Shown piece after piece: positions 15,419-24,815 of a DNA stretch of 64,000 bases. The notes under the pieces were generated by a model. That model was not told the DNA's origin. It did not search any database and worked only from the letters and a program-made list of their open reading frames with translations. The stretch covers positions 186,001 through 250,000 of the forward strand of contig NZ_JAKOGG010000001.1 in assembly GCF_022321485.1 (NCBI RefSeq). The letters are read 5' to 3'. Made by a program: the position numbers and the translations under genes. This stretch comes from Shewanella electrica. Its GTDB lineage: Bacteria > Pseudomonadota > Gammaproteobacteria > Enterobacterales > Shewanellaceae. Within the stretch, counting starts at the first letter, position 1. Each line of letters opens with the position of its first letter.

Positions 15419-16122
15419 AGCGAGTGCTGATTGTTGGGGCAACATCGGGCATTGGCCTGCAACTGGCGCAGGATTACGCTGCTGCGGGCTGGCAAGTGTT
15501 GGCGGCGGGGCGCAATACCACCACGGTGCGCGACATCGCTGGCGTGAGTGCTATCAGTGTCGATATCACTGACGCCCAACAAGTGCAGCAAGCGTTTAGC
15601 TCGCTGCCAGATTATTCACTCGATCTGCTGCTGCTCAACGCTGGGACTTGTGAATATTTGGACACCAATCAGTTTGACGGTGACGCGTTCGCGCACGTGA
15701 TCAACACCAACTTAGTGGCGTTAGGTTACTGTTTGCAGCAGTTGTTAACTAAACTGATGGACGGTGGTCAATTGGCGTTAACGGGCTCTGCCGTGGTGCA
15801 TCTGCCATTTCCTCGCGCTGAAGCGTACGGCGCGTCGAAAGCCGCAGTGCATTATCTCGCCGGGAGTTTACGGCTTGATTTAGCCGCACGCGGTATCACG
15901 GTGAGTGAGATCCAACCCGGTTTTGTCGCCACGCCACTGACCGCTCGTAATCTGTTTGATATGCCGTGGCTGATGACGCCAGCGCAAGCCTCACAGCGTA
16001 TTCGCCATGGTTTGCAGCGGCGGCGAGCCACGATTGCTTTTCCTCGGCGGCTAATTTGGAGCCTCAAGCTGCTGGCGCTGTTGCCCCTGTCTTGGCAGCA
16101 ACGTCTACTACAACGGATGTAA
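15415..16122 (+). CDS. Short-chain dehydrogenase/reductase
   Basis: A 235-aa classical-type SDR: cofactor motif GATSGIG near the N-terminus, LNAGT (the NNAG-equivalent), serine at TGSAV, and Y-GAS-K catalytic pair in EAYGASKAAVHYL. The C-terminus is hydrophobic and basic and may associate with the membrane. NAD(P)-dependent oxidoreduction of an unknown substrate; given the neighbours (FAD oxidase-like, DUF1365, Cfa) a lipid-related role is a reasonable guess. ATGA overlap with the previous gene. Confidence 0.88.
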   Translation: MKRVLIVGATSGIGLQLAQDYAAAGWQVLAAGRNTTTVRDIAGVSAISVDITDAQQVQQAFSSLPDYSLDLLLLNAGTCEYLDTNQFDGDAFAHVINTNLVALGYCLQQLLTKLMDGGQLALTGSAVVHLPFPRAEAYGASKAAVHYLAGSLRLDLAARGITVSEIQPGFVATPLTARNLFDMPWLMTPAQASQRIRHGLQRRRATIAFPRRLIWSLKLLALLPLSWQQRLLQRM

Positions 16123-16137
16123 TTAAGGACCCTAACT

Positions 16138-17415
16138 ATGACGCAATCCGACGTACCAGCTTCACCTAAACGTATTGCCATTGTCGGCTCAGGCATTTCA
16201 GCGCTGACTTGCGGTTATCTATTGGCACCGCAGGCAGAAATCACCGTGTTTGAAGCCAATGATTATCTCGGTGGTCATACCGCCACGGTAGATATTGATG
16301 CACTCAGCCAGTTTTACGCCATCGATACCGGTTTTATCGTGTTCAACGATCGCACTTATCCACGGTTTCAACGGCTGCTGGCGCGTCTTGGCGTGGCAGC
16401 ACAGCCGACTGAAATGAGCTTCTCGGTACAACATCAGCTAACGGGCATCGAGTACAACGGCCATAATCTGGCGACCTTATTCGCCCAAAAACGTAATCTG
16501 CTACGGCCGCGCTTTTGGCGCTTTATCGCCGAGATCTTACGCTTTAATCGTCGCTGCAAAGCCATCTATCATGACGGCGTGTATCCCGATGACACCTTAG
16601 GCGAGTTCTTAAAACAAGAGGCGTTTTCTGACTTCTTCTGTGAACATTACATTCTGCCAATGGGGGCGGCGATCTGGTCGGCCAGCTTGCATGATATCGC
16701 CCAATTTCCGTTGCAAGCATTTGTGGAGTTTTTCCAACATCATGGCTTGCTCGATGTTAGCAATCGGCCGCAATGGTATGTGCTCAAAGGCGGCTCGCGC
16801 AGCTACATTGCGCCGTTGACTCAAGCCTTCGCCGACCGCATTCACCTTAACTCGCCGGTGCAAAGTATTCGACGCCATGATGACGGCGTGGCGCTATTGG
16901 TCAATGGCCAGTGGCACGAGTTTGATGAGGTGATTTTAGGTTGTCACAGCGACCAAGCATTGGCGCTATTAAGTGACGCCGACCCGCTAGAAAAACAGGT
17001 GCTTGGTGCCTTGCCGTACCAGATGAACGATGTGGTGTTGCACATGGACAGCAATATGATGCCAAAACGCCGCGCCGCGTGGGCCAGTTGGAATTACTGC
17101 TTAGATGGCGATAAACACCGGCCAGCGTGCGTGACTTACAACATGAATATTCTGCAACGCTTGCCGCCAGATTCGCCCAACTTTTTTGTCACGCTCAACC
17201 AGAGTGAGCGGGTGGATGAGCAAAAGATACTGCGCCGCTTTCAATATGCTCATCCGCAGTTTTCCATGGCGGGATTACGAGCACGGCAGCATCGCGAGCA
17301 GATCTGCGGTAAACGCCACACCCACTTTGTCGGCGCCTACTGGTACAACGGCTTTCATGAAGATGGGGTGCGCAGCGCGCTGGATGTGTGTCAGCGGTTT
17401 GGAGCGCATCTATGA
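16138..17415 (+). CDS. FAD-dependent amine oxidase-like protein
   Basis: A 425-aa flavoprotein of the NAD(P)/FAD-dependent oxidoreductase type (COG2907-like). Rossmann motif IVGSGISALTCGYLL, followed by FEANDYLGGHTATVD, which completes the FAD-binding fold. It ends with GAYWYNGFHEDGVRSAL, typical of this group. These proteins always neighbour DUF1365 and cyclopropane synthase genes and probably act in membrane fatty-acid modification; the reaction is not established. A TAAGGA site precedes ATG 16138. The stop overlaps the DUF1365 start by 4 nt. Confidence 0.88.
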   Translation: MTQSDVPASPKRIAIVGSGISALTCGYLLAPQAEITVFEANDYLGGHTATVDIDALSQFYAIDTGFIVFNDRTYPRFQRLLARLGVAAQPTEMSFSVQHQLTGIEYNGHNLATLFAQKRNLLRPRFWRFIAEILRFNRRCKAIYHDGVYPDDTLGEFLKQEAFSDFFCEHYILPMGAAIWSASLHDIAQFPLQAFVEFFQHHGLLDVSNRPQWYVLKGGSRSYIAPLTQAFADRIHLNSPVQSIRRHDDGVALLVNGQWHEFDEVILGCHSDQALALLSDADPLEKQVLGALPYQMNDVVLHMDSNMMPKRRAAWASWNYCLDGDKHRPACVTYNMNILQRLPPDSPNFFVTLNQSERVDEQKILRRFQYAHPQFSMAGLRARQHREQICGKRHTHFVGAYWYNGFHEDGVRSALDVCQRFGAHL

Positions 17416-18218
17416 CCGATATCAGCAGCGGCTTTTATCTCGGCGAAGTGCGCCACCAACGGCAAGAGGTGGTGCGACATCAGTTCCGCTATCCGTTTGG
17501 TTTGGCGTTGCTTAATCTCGACGAGCTGCCGCAGTTGTATCAATTAAGCCGTTGGTTTGGGCCTGAGCGTTGGCGGCCGCTGAGTTTTAATCCTGATGTG
17601 CATCTCACCGATGGGCTGACCGAGCCGCCGCAGCGCAGCGTTGCCGCGTTAAAACAGCGGGTGCAGCAGCGAGTAATTGCCCTAGGCGGTGGTGAAGTCG
17701 AGCAAGTATTTTTTGCCGGGCAACTATGCCATTTTGGCGTGTACTTTAGCCCGGTGAATTTTTTCTACTGCGTGGCCGAACAGCAATTGCGCTGGATTTT
17801 GGCGGAGGTCAGCAACACGCCGTGGAACGAGCGCCATTATTATCTGGTGCCGTTTGCCAGCCGCGATATTACCCCGAAAGATTTTCACGTATCGCCGTTT
17901 ATGGATAGCCGCATGGGCTACCGCTGGCATTTCAATGTGCCCAACGAACAACTGCAATGTGTGATCCGTAACGTGCGTCCCGCCGTAGATACAGATTCAG
18001 GAAAAACTTGTTTTAGCGCCAGTATGTTACTCACGCGTCAACTGATGTCAGCCCAAGCCATTCGCCGCTATGTGCTGCGCTTTCCGCTGATGACGCTGCG
18101 CATTGTTGCGCTGATTTACTGGCAAGCTTTTAAGTTATGGCGCTACAAAGTGCCGTTTGTTGCTCATCCTAATTATTCAAACGCCAAGGAGTCCTCCCAT
18201 GCCACTAAGCGAGATTGA
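17412..18218 (+). CDS. DUF1365 family protein
   Basis: A 268-aa DUF1365 protein. Recognisable blocks: GEVRHQRQEVVRHQFRYPFG at the N-terminus, NFFYCVAEQQLRWILAEVSNTPW, and FHVSPFMDSRMGYRWHFNVP. Its function is unknown in the literature I know, but it is nearly always between the FAD oxidase-like gene and cfa. ATG 17412 has GGAG 8 nt upstream and overlaps the upstream stop (ATGA); a GTG 24 nt earlier lacks support. Its 3' end overlaps the cfa start by 20 nt, suggesting translational coupling. Confidence 0.88.
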   Translation: MTDISSGFYLGEVRHQRQEVVRHQFRYPFGLALLNLDELPQLYQLSRWFGPERWRPLSFNPDVHLTDGLTEPPQRSVAALKQRVQQRVIALGGGEVEQVFFAGQLCHFGVYFSPVNFFYCVAEQQLRWILAEVSNTPWNERHYYLVPFASRDITPKDFHVSPFMDSRMGYRWHFNVPNEQLQCVIRNVRPAVDTDSGKTCFSASMLLTRQLMSAQAIRRYVLRFPLMTLRIVALIYWQAFKLWRYKVPFVAHPNYSNAKESSHATKRD

Positions 18219-19461
18219 GTTATCGACCAGCCAGCCCGCCGCGCTCAAATTAGATTGGCAGCAGAAAATAGCGCGTAAGCTGCTGTTTAAGGCGTTGGCA
18301 GCATTGCAAGGCGGTCGGCTCACTGTGATTGAAAACGGCGTGTCGCAGCAGTTTGGTGAGCCGCAAGCGGCGCTGCATGCCACCATGCATATTCGTGATC
18401 CGCGCTGTTATCGCCAACTGTTATTCGGCGGCAGTATTGGTGCGGCCGAAGCGTTCATTCAACATTTTTGGCACAGTGATGACTTAACCGCGTTAGTGCA
18501 GTTGTTTGCGCAAAATTTGCGTCTGCTCGATCAAGTTGAACAGCGTTTTAGCTGGTTGACCCGCAGTGTGCACTTGGTTAAGCACCGTTTTAGCCGCAAC
18601 TCTGTGGCGGGGTCTAAGCGCAATATTCTGGCGCATTATGATTTGGGCAACAGCTTGTATCAGCAATTCCTCGACCGTGACATGTTGTACTCCAGCGCAA
18701 TTTATCCCCATAGCGATGCCGGATTAGAAGCGGCGCAGCAGCATAAATTACAGCTGATTTGCGAGCGGCTAGATTTGCGGCCGGGGCAAACTTTGTTGGA
18801 AATTGGCACAGGCTGGGGCGCCTTGGCGATCTACGCCGCCAAGCATTACGGCGTGCACGTGACCACAACCACCATTTCCGATGCGCAGTATCAATACGCC
18901 CAAGCGCGGATTGAGCAAGAGGGATTAAGCAACAACATCACCCTGTTACAGCAAGATTATCGCCTGTTGCAAGGCCAATACGATCGCGTGGTTTCCATCG
19001 AGATGATCGAAGCTGTGGGGCATGAATATCTGCCGGGCTTTTTTGCCAAGTTGAACGAACTGCTGTTACCCCACGGCAAACTGTTGCTGCAAGCGATTAC
19101 TATCGCCGATCAGCGTTATGCCAGTTACCGCCGCGGGGTCGATTTTATCCAACGTTATATTTTCCCTGGAGGTTGTTTGCCATCGGTGACGGTGATGGTG
19201 CAGCAACTGACGGCGAACACAGAGATGGTGATGGACAGCTTGTATGATTTTGGCGGCGACTATGCCCACACCTTAGCTGATTGGCAGCAGCGCTTTGTTG
19301 CGGCGTTACCGGCGGTGCGTAGCTTAGGTTATGGTGAAGATTTTATTCGCATGTGGCGCTTTTACTTGAGTTACTGCGAAGGGGCGTTTTTAGCGCGGGC
19401 GATCAGTGTAGTGCATCTGACTGCGGCCAAAGCGGATTATCGGCCACAGTCAGTGAATTGA
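18199..19461 (+). CDS. cfa: Cyclopropane-fatty-acyl-phospholipid synthase
   Basis: A 420-aa S-adenosylmethionine-dependent enzyme that adds a methylene bridge to unsaturated phospholipid acyl chains. SAM motif LLEIGTGWGALAIYAAKHYG; upstream NILAHYDLGNSLYQQFLDRDMLYSSAIY is the conserved substrate-site block; VSIEMIEAVGHEYLPGFF and DFIQRYIFPGG follow. ATG 18199 has AAGGAG 7 nt upstream and lies inside the end of the DUF1365 gene. It is the last gene of the stress operon; cyclopropanation makes membranes more resistant to singlet oxygen and acid, which fits a photo-oxidative stress regulon. Confidence 0.95.
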   Translation: MPLSEIELSTSQPAALKLDWQQKIARKLLFKALAALQGGRLTVIENGVSQQFGEPQAALHATMHIRDPRCYRQLLFGGSIGAAEAFIQHFWHSDDLTALVQLFAQNLRLLDQVEQRFSWLTRSVHLVKHRFSRNSVAGSKRNILAHYDLGNSLYQQFLDRDMLYSSAIYPHSDAGLEAAQQHKLQLICERLDLRPGQTLLEIGTGWGALAIYAAKHYGVHVTTTTISDAQYQYAQARIEQEGLSNNITLLQQDYRLLQGQYDRVVSIEMIEAVGHEYLPGFFAKLNELLLPHGKLLLQAITIADQRYASYRRGVDFIQRYIFPGGCLPSVTVMVQQLTANTEMVMDSLYDFGGDYAHTLADWQQRFVAALPAVRSLGYGEDFIRMWRFYLSYCEGAFLARAISVVHLTAAKADYRPQSVN

Positions 19462-19464
19462 TAT

Positions 19465-19791
19465 TTAAGCTTTAGCTGGGCTGTTTTGGTATTGTTGGTG
19501 CGGAAACGCTGCATGGATCTGTTCGGCGTATTTCGCGCCTGCGCTTGGCGATACATGCAGTTTTACCGGTTGTAGATCTTGCGCTCTTACCACACAGTTC
19601 AGTTTGCCTTTTTTGGCTATCGCGCGGCATTCTTTGGCAAATCGTTCCGGGATTTTGCCGCTATGTTGTTGTAAGTGCCCATTTTTAAAATGCATTTCAA
19701 AGATGATGTTTTTTGGCTTGCGACCAAAGACCAGTTTGTAGATCGCCCATAGAATGGCCGCCAGCGCCAGCAATTTAATCAAATTAGCCAT
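19465..19791 (-). CDS. DUF3634 family small membrane-anchored protein
   Basis: A 108-aa protein with one N-terminal membrane helix (about 3-20), a basic stretch (FGRKPKN) and a cytosolic domain with HFKNGHLQQHSGKIPERFAKEC. I assign it to DUF3634, a family of small proteins common in Shewanella and Vibrio with no known function. It is convergent with cfa, with only 3 nt between the stops, and no terminator is visible between them. Confidence 0.75.
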   Translation of the reverse strand: MANLIKLLALAAILWAIYKLVFGRKPKNIIFEMHFKNGHLQQHSGKIPERFAKECRAIAKKGKLNCVVRAQDLQPVKLHVSPSAGAKYAEQIHAAFPHQQYQNSPAKA

Positions 19792-20030
19792 AATGACATT
19801 CCAGCATTAACAAGATGCTCTAAATATAGCGGGCCATTGGGCCACAGACTGCTAAATTCATCACAGAGCGTTAACCTCATGGCTGCTTATCCAACCACTA
19901 AACTGCTGTCGCCGTTGGCGCTAAATTTATGATATTCCCCCGCCGATACGCCTGCGTCAGTGCTGGCACTTTTGCGCTTCTTTGCTAGCTTTTAAGGTAT
20001 TTAAGCTGGCGCGCGCTCAGGAAAATCAGC

Positions 20031-21653
20031 ATGAAGCAGACGTTTGCATGTGAGGATGGTTTTGCAACAGTATTCAGAAACTCTGAAGACGGCTTAGCTA
20101 TTTTTAAAGGCACCGCATTTATTGATTGTAATCAGTCAATGTTGATCATGATGGGGGCCACCACCAAACAGCAGTTTATCGGCCTCTCTCCGTTTGACTG
20201 CTCGCCCGAATGGCAGCCTGATGGGCGCCGCTCTGAGGAGAAAGGTCTGGCGATGATTGAGCTGTGTCGCCACAGCGGCAGTGCCCGCTTTGAGTGGTTG
20301 CACCATAAGCTCAATGGCGAGCCGCTGTGGGTTGATGTGTTGCTCACCAGAATGCGGCTCGATGATGAGATTGTGATCCACACCAACTGGCGCGATATTT
20401 CTGAGAAGAAAGCGCTGCAACTGAAAATAGACAAACAAAAAGCCACGTTTGAAACCCTGTTCAATGAGTCGCGCGATGGGCTGAGTATCATCGCCGATGG
20501 CGTATTTCTTGATTGTAATGGCTCCTTTCTCACGCTGTTTGGTTTCTCCAGTAAAGAGCAGGTGATTGGACTCGATCCATTAAAAGTCTCAGCCGCCATT
20601 CAGAGCGATGGTGTGCCGGTGGAGATTGCCATTGAGATGCGCATGGGCAATGCATTTCAGCAAGAATCCACCCGATTTGAATGGAACCACTTGCGCACCG
20701 ATGGCACCGAGTTTTGGGGCGAGGTGATCTTAACTAAGATTACCCTCGATGACGTTGATGTGTTGTACGCCATCACCCGTGATATTTCGCTCAAGAAGAA
20801 GTTGGAACAGGAAATTATCGAGCGCAATACCTTGTTAAAGGCCGCCAACCTGCATCTAGAGCAAACCATTGAAGATCTGAAACGGGCGCAAGATAAGTTA
20901 GTCGAGGCGGAGAAAATGGCTAGTCTTGGTTCATTGGTCGCGGGGGTTGCCCATGAAATCAACACGCCAGTTGGCATCGGCTTAACGGGCATCACCCAGA
21001 TCGTGGCCGACTGTGACGGCATCAGTAAACGTTACTTAGCCGGCAGTCTGACCGAAACTGACTTTGAGGAATTTATTGGCGCCACCAAAGAGATCGCGCA
21101 TTTGGTGTGTAAGAATTTGGAACGCACCGCCCAGTTGGTACGCAGTTTTAAACAAGTTGCTGTGGATCAAATGAGTGAAGAGGAGCGCCAAATCAACTTA
21201 AAGGATTATCTCGAAGAGGTGGTGTCTAGCTTGTCATCGGTACTGCGTGGCGTCGGCGCTAAAGTGAGCATTGATTGCCGAGAGGATATTAGCGTACTGA
21301 CCAACCCGGGATTAATTTCCCAAGTGTTGACCAACTTGATTGTTAACTCGGTTAAACATGGTTTTGCCAAGCGGCAATCGGGCTTGATCACCATCGGCGT
21401 GACGGAGATTAACCCCACCGAATTTTTACTGGATTATCGCGATAACGGCAAAGGCATCAGCAAGGAAAACATCCCCAAGATTTTTGATCCCTTTTTCACC
21501 ACTCAACGCGCCGAAGGTGGTACTGGGCTTGGGTTAAATATCACTTATAACATCATCACCAATGCTCTGGCTGGCTCTATCGTTTGTCACAGTAAAGAAG
21601 GTGAAGGAGTGCAGTTTGTGATTCAGTTTCAGGTAACCGCGCGCGTGTCTTAG
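20031..21653 (+). CDS. Cytosolic PAS-PAS sensor histidine kinase
   Basis: A 540-aa kinase without membrane segments. Two PAS domains (about 10-125 and 140-255, each beginning with a DGL-I-F/A pattern and ending in RDIS), a coiled coil (about 258-295), an H-box (GVAHEINTPVGIGL, phospho-acceptor H308), an N-box (NLIVNSVKHGF), and DNGKGIS and GGTGLGL glycine boxes of the ATPase domain. No receiver domain or response regulator gene is adjacent, so its partner is elsewhere. Its signal is unknown; the PAS pair may bind a ligand or cofactor. Confidence 0.92.
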   Translation: MKQTFACEDGFATVFRNSEDGLAIFKGTAFIDCNQSMLIMMGATTKQQFIGLSPFDCSPEWQPDGRRSEEKGLAMIELCRHSGSARFEWLHHKLNGEPLWVDVLLTRMRLDDEIVIHTNWRDISEKKALQLKIDKQKATFETLFNESRDGLSIIADGVFLDCNGSFLTLFGFSSKEQVIGLDPLKVSAAIQSDGVPVEIAIEMRMGNAFQQESTRFEWNHLRTDGTEFWGEVILTKITLDDVDVLYAITRDISLKKKLEQEIIERNTLLKAANLHLEQTIEDLKRAQDKLVEAEKMASLGSLVAGVAHEINTPVGIGLTGITQIVADCDGISKRYLAGSLTETDFEEFIGATKEIAHLVCKNLERTAQLVRSFKQVAVDQMSEEERQINLKDYLEEVVSSLSSVLRGVGAKVSIDCREDISVLTNPGLISQVLTNLIVNSVKHGFAKRQSGLITIGVTEINPTEFLLDYRDNGKGISKENIPKIFDPFFTTQRAEGGTGLGLNITYNIITNALAGSIVCHSKEGEGVQFVIQFQVTARVS

Positions 21654-21841
21654 TCAGGGCAAAGTTAGATAGTCATAGCTGCGAAAGAATCGCTGCGGAA
21701 ATTTGCCCCCCAACCGCTTTGCCATCGCGACGGATTTTAGGGCAGTTAACGCCACTGTTATATGCCGTTCAGTTGATTGCTTGCGTGCTATGTTAAGGTA
21801 TGGCTTCTATGTAGAACGCTTGCGTGCCAAAGGAGCCTCAA

Positions 21842-23284
21842 ATGCAACTGCAAAATCCTCAATTACTGCAAACTAATGCCTATATTGACGGCCAGTGGGT
21901 CGCCGCAGATAAGCAAGAGACGCATCCCGTCGTTAATCCTGCCACTGGTGTGGTGATCGCCACTGTGGCTTATGTCGGTGCCGCAGAAACCCAACGAGCT
22001 ATTGATGCCGCTGAGCGAGCATTGCCCGCATGGCGTGCCAAGACCGCCAAAGAACGCGCGCAACTGCTGCGCCGCTGGTTTGAACTGATCACCGCAAACA
22101 GTGACGATTTAGCATTGTTGATGACCTCCGAAGGCGGCAAGCCGCTGGCAGAAGCTAAAGGTGAGGTGAGTTACGCCGCATCATTTATCGAATGGTTTGC
22201 CGAAGAAGCCAAACGTTTGTATGGCGATGTGATCCCCGGCCATCAAGCGGATAAACGCCTGTTGGTGATTAAACAAAGCATTGGTGTTTGCGCTGCGATT
22301 ACGCCGTGGAACTTCCCTGCGGCGATGATCACCCGTAAAGCGGGGCCAGCGTTGGCCGCCGGTTGCACCATGGTGCTCAAACCCGCCGAGCAAACGCCAC
22401 TGACGGCACTGGCGCTGGCAAAACTGGCGGAAATGGCGGGCATTCCTGCTGGGGTATTTAACGTGTTACCCGGTCATGCGGTGGCGATTGGTAACACCTT
22501 GTGTGATAGCCCGGTGGTGCGCAAGTTGACGTTCACTGGTTCAACGCCCGTTGGTATCAAACTGATGCAGCAAAGTGCCGCGACGCTGAAAAAGCTGTCG
22601 CTGGAGTTGGGCGGCAACGCGCCGTTTATCGTGTTTGACGATGCTGATATAGACGCTGCCGTTGAAGGCGCCATGGTGTCGAAATATCGCAACGCGGGGC
22701 AAACCTGTGTGTGCACCAACCGTTTGTATGTGCATGACAGCATCTATGATGAATTTGCCGAGAAGTTAGCGCAAAAAGTGGCGCAACTGAAAGTGGGTAA
22801 TGGCGCTGAGCCGGGCGTGAATGTCGGGCCGCTAATTGATGCTAAAGCCTGTGAAAAAGTGCAATCACATCTGGCTGATGCGTTGGCAAAAGGCGCAACC
22901 TTGGCCTACGGCGGTAAACCGCTCGCAGGCAACTTTATCGAGCCAGCGGTGCTGACTAACGTGACGTCGCAGATGAAAGTCGCCAAAGAGGAAACCTTTG
23001 GCCCCATTGCACCGTTATTCCGCTTTAACGATGAAGCCGAAGTGATCGCCATGGCTAACGATACTGAGTTTGGCTTGGCGGCGTATTTTTATGCCAATAA
23101 TTTATCGCGTGTTTGGCGGGTGGCAGAAGCGCTGGAATACGGCATGGTCGGCATCAACACTGGCTTGATCTCCAATGAAGTTGCGCCGTTTGGTGGCGTT
23201 AAAGCCTCTGGTTTAGGCCGCGAAGGCTCGAAATACGGTATTGAAGACTATCTTGAGATGAAATATCTGTGCATGTCGGTTTAA
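21842..23284 (+). CDS. gabD: Succinate-semialdehyde dehydrogenase
   Basis: A 480-aa NAD(P)-dependent aldehyde dehydrogenase, most likely GabD, oxidising succinate semialdehyde to succinate in GABA catabolism. Catalytic glutamate in LELGGNAPFIVF, catalytic cysteine in NAGQTCVCTNR, cofactor motif FTGSTPVG. Length matches E. coli GabD (482 aa). ATG 21842 has AAAGGAG 6 nt upstream; an earlier in-frame start adds six residues and is rejected. No gabT or gabP neighbours, so it may serve another aldehyde. A strong terminator follows. Confidence 0.9.
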   Translation: MQLQNPQLLQTNAYIDGQWVAADKQETHPVVNPATGVVIATVAYVGAAETQRAIDAAERALPAWRAKTAKERAQLLRRWFELITANSDDLALLMTSEGGKPLAEAKGEVSYAASFIEWFAEEAKRLYGDVIPGHQADKRLLVIKQSIGVCAAITPWNFPAAMITRKAGPALAAGCTMVLKPAEQTPLTALALAKLAEMAGIPAGVFNVLPGHAVAIGNTLCDSPVVRKLTFTGSTPVGIKLMQQSAATLKKLSLELGGNAPFIVFDDADIDAAVEGAMVSKYRNAGQTCVCTNRLYVHDSIYDEFAEKLAQKVAQLKVGNGAEPGVNVGPLIDAKACEKVQSHLADALAKGATLAYGGKPLAGNFIEPAVLTNVTSQMKVAKEETFGPIAPLFRFNDEAEVIAMANDTEFGLAAYFYANNLSRVWRVAEALEYGMVGINTGLISNEVAPFGGVKASGLGREGSKYGIEDYLEMKYLCMSV

Positions 23285-23310
23285 CGCTGTAAGCGTCAAT
23301 CAGCCATAAG

Positions 23311-23346
23311 AAAACCGCCGCAAGTGAGTTGCGGCGGTTTTTTATT
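23311..23346. terminator. Terminator after gabD
   Basis: A 12-bp stem AAACCGCCGCAA / TTGCGGCGGTTT with loop GTGAG, followed by T run; flanking A's on the left allow it to serve the convergent chemoreceptor gene too. Confidence 0.9.
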
Positions 23347-23376
23347 TAGGAGTCAAGCAGTTGCTGCCTCGCAGTC

Positions 23377-24678
23377 TTAATCGGTATTTTGCAACGCCGA
23401 GATGGTTGCTGATACGTTCTGCGAACTGGTGAGAATATCATTCATCACTTGGCTGACGGCGTTGATCTGTTCTTTGCCTTTTGTTGTCGCTTCGGCCACG
23501 GAGGAGATCTCTTTGGTGGCTTGCTCGGTAAGGGCACCGTTTTGTTTCACCACATTACTGATCTGTTTAGTGGATTCGCTCGTCCGTGCGGCAAGCTGGC
23601 GTACTTCATCAGCCACCACGGCAAAGCCGCGACCTTGTTCACCCGCCCGCGCGGCTTCAATGGCGGCGTTGAGTGCCAGCAAGTTGGTTTGGTCGGCAAT
23701 GCCGCTAATGGTGGACACAATCGCCTCAATATTGCGTGACTGTTCATTCAACTCGGCAATGGCGGTTGAGGCCCGCTGCACTTGTTGATAGTTGGCATTG
23801 GAGGTGTTTTGTACGTCAGACAGCAGCGAGGTGGCGTCATGCAATTTGGACGTGGTGTCGATTGCCGATTCGCGGGCGACATTGGCCGCTTCTTTAGTGG
23901 CCTCGGCGCGCATCATTCGGCGCGTGGTGTCGCTGGCAAACTTGATCACTTTGTAGACTTTGCCATTCGGATCTTTAATCGGGTTGTACGACGCCTCTAA
24001 CCAAACGGGCTCACCAAACTTGTTGTAACGTTTAAATTGGCCCGCTTTAAATTCACCGCTGGCTAAGTCTTTCCAAAAATTGGGGTATTTACTGTAAAAC
24101 TTGTCGTCGCAAAACATGCGGTGATGTTTGCCTTTAATCTCATGCAGGCTATAACCCATGGCGTGCAGGAAATTATCGTTCGCATCGATGATGTTACCTT
24201 GTGGATCAAATTCGATGGTAGCGCGAGAAAGATCCAGTGCGTTTGCCAAGGCAACTTTATCTAGCATTTCCTCATAAGTTTGGGTGATATCCGAGGCAAA
24301 TTTCATGACCTGAGTGACACGCCCATCTTGGGTAACGGGAAAGTAGGTTGCTTGCAGCCAAATTTTTTGACCATTTGCATGACGACGAGGCATCGGTGCT
24401 GAGTATGGTTTACCACTGCGTAGGTCATTCCATAGCTTACTGTAGGCCGGTGAATTGACAAAATCGGCAAAACAAAGCTCTTTGTGGTCCATACCAATCA
24501 ACTGTTCTTTACGATAGCCAATTGTTCGGCAAAATAGCTCACTTACGTCAGTGATTCTACCGTCTGGAGTAAAGGATATGGTGGCTAGATTTTGGTGAAT
24601 TGAGGTGCACATTGCTTGCAACGTCTCAAGTTCAGCTTTGAGTGAATGCTCGTTATTGCTCTTCTTTCCCCAAAACAT
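23377..24678 (-). CDS. Soluble PAS-PAS methyl-accepting chemotaxis protein
   Basis: A 433-aa chemoreceptor with no membrane helix. Two PAS domains (about 25-135 and 145-260), each ending in a [15 protein letters not shown] motif, resemble FAD- or heme-binding PAS domains of aerotaxis-type receptors. The signalling domain (about 300-433) has the hairpin-tip motif [32 protein letters not shown]. Only a short tail follows the tip, so the methylation helix is abbreviated, as is usual in this class. It is monocistronic. The signal could be redox or oxygen, but that is inferred. Confidence 0.9.
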   Translation of the reverse strand: MFWGKKSNNEHSLKAELETLQAMCTSIHQNLATISFTPDGRITDVSELFCRTIGYRKEQLIGMDHKELCFADFVNSPAYSKLWNDLRSGKPYSAPMPRRHANGQKIWLQATYFPVTQDGRVTQVMKFASDITQTYEEMLDKVALANALDLSRATIEFDPQGNIIDANDNFLHAMGYSLHEIKGKHHRMFCDDKFYSKYPNFWKDLASGEFKAGQFKRYNKFGEPVWLEASYNPIKDPNGKVYKVIKFASDTTRRMMRAEATKEAANVARESAIDTTSKLHDATSLLSDVQNTSNANYQQVQRASTAIAELNEQSRNIEAIVSTISGIADQTNLLALNAAIEAARAGEQGRGFAVVADEVRQLAARTSESTKQISNVVKQNGALTEQATKEISSVAEATTKGKEQINAVSQVMNDILTSSQNVSATISALQNTD

Positions 24679-24769
24679 AGAATTTTCCTTCGGGCTAGTT
24701 ACTCATACGTGGTGCGGTGTGAGTGATAAGTGTAGGAGTTAAACGGAAAAACTGCCTAGTTGCAACTGT

Positions 24770-24797
24770 AAAAAAGCCTCCCGAATGAGGGGAGGCT
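24770..24797 (-). terminator. Terminator after pepD
   Basis: On the minus strand, stem AGCCTCCC / GGGAGGCT with a short loop followed by a T run, 19 nt past the pepD stop. Confidence 0.85.
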
Positions 24798-24815
24798 CTT
24801 GAATCAAATAAATTT

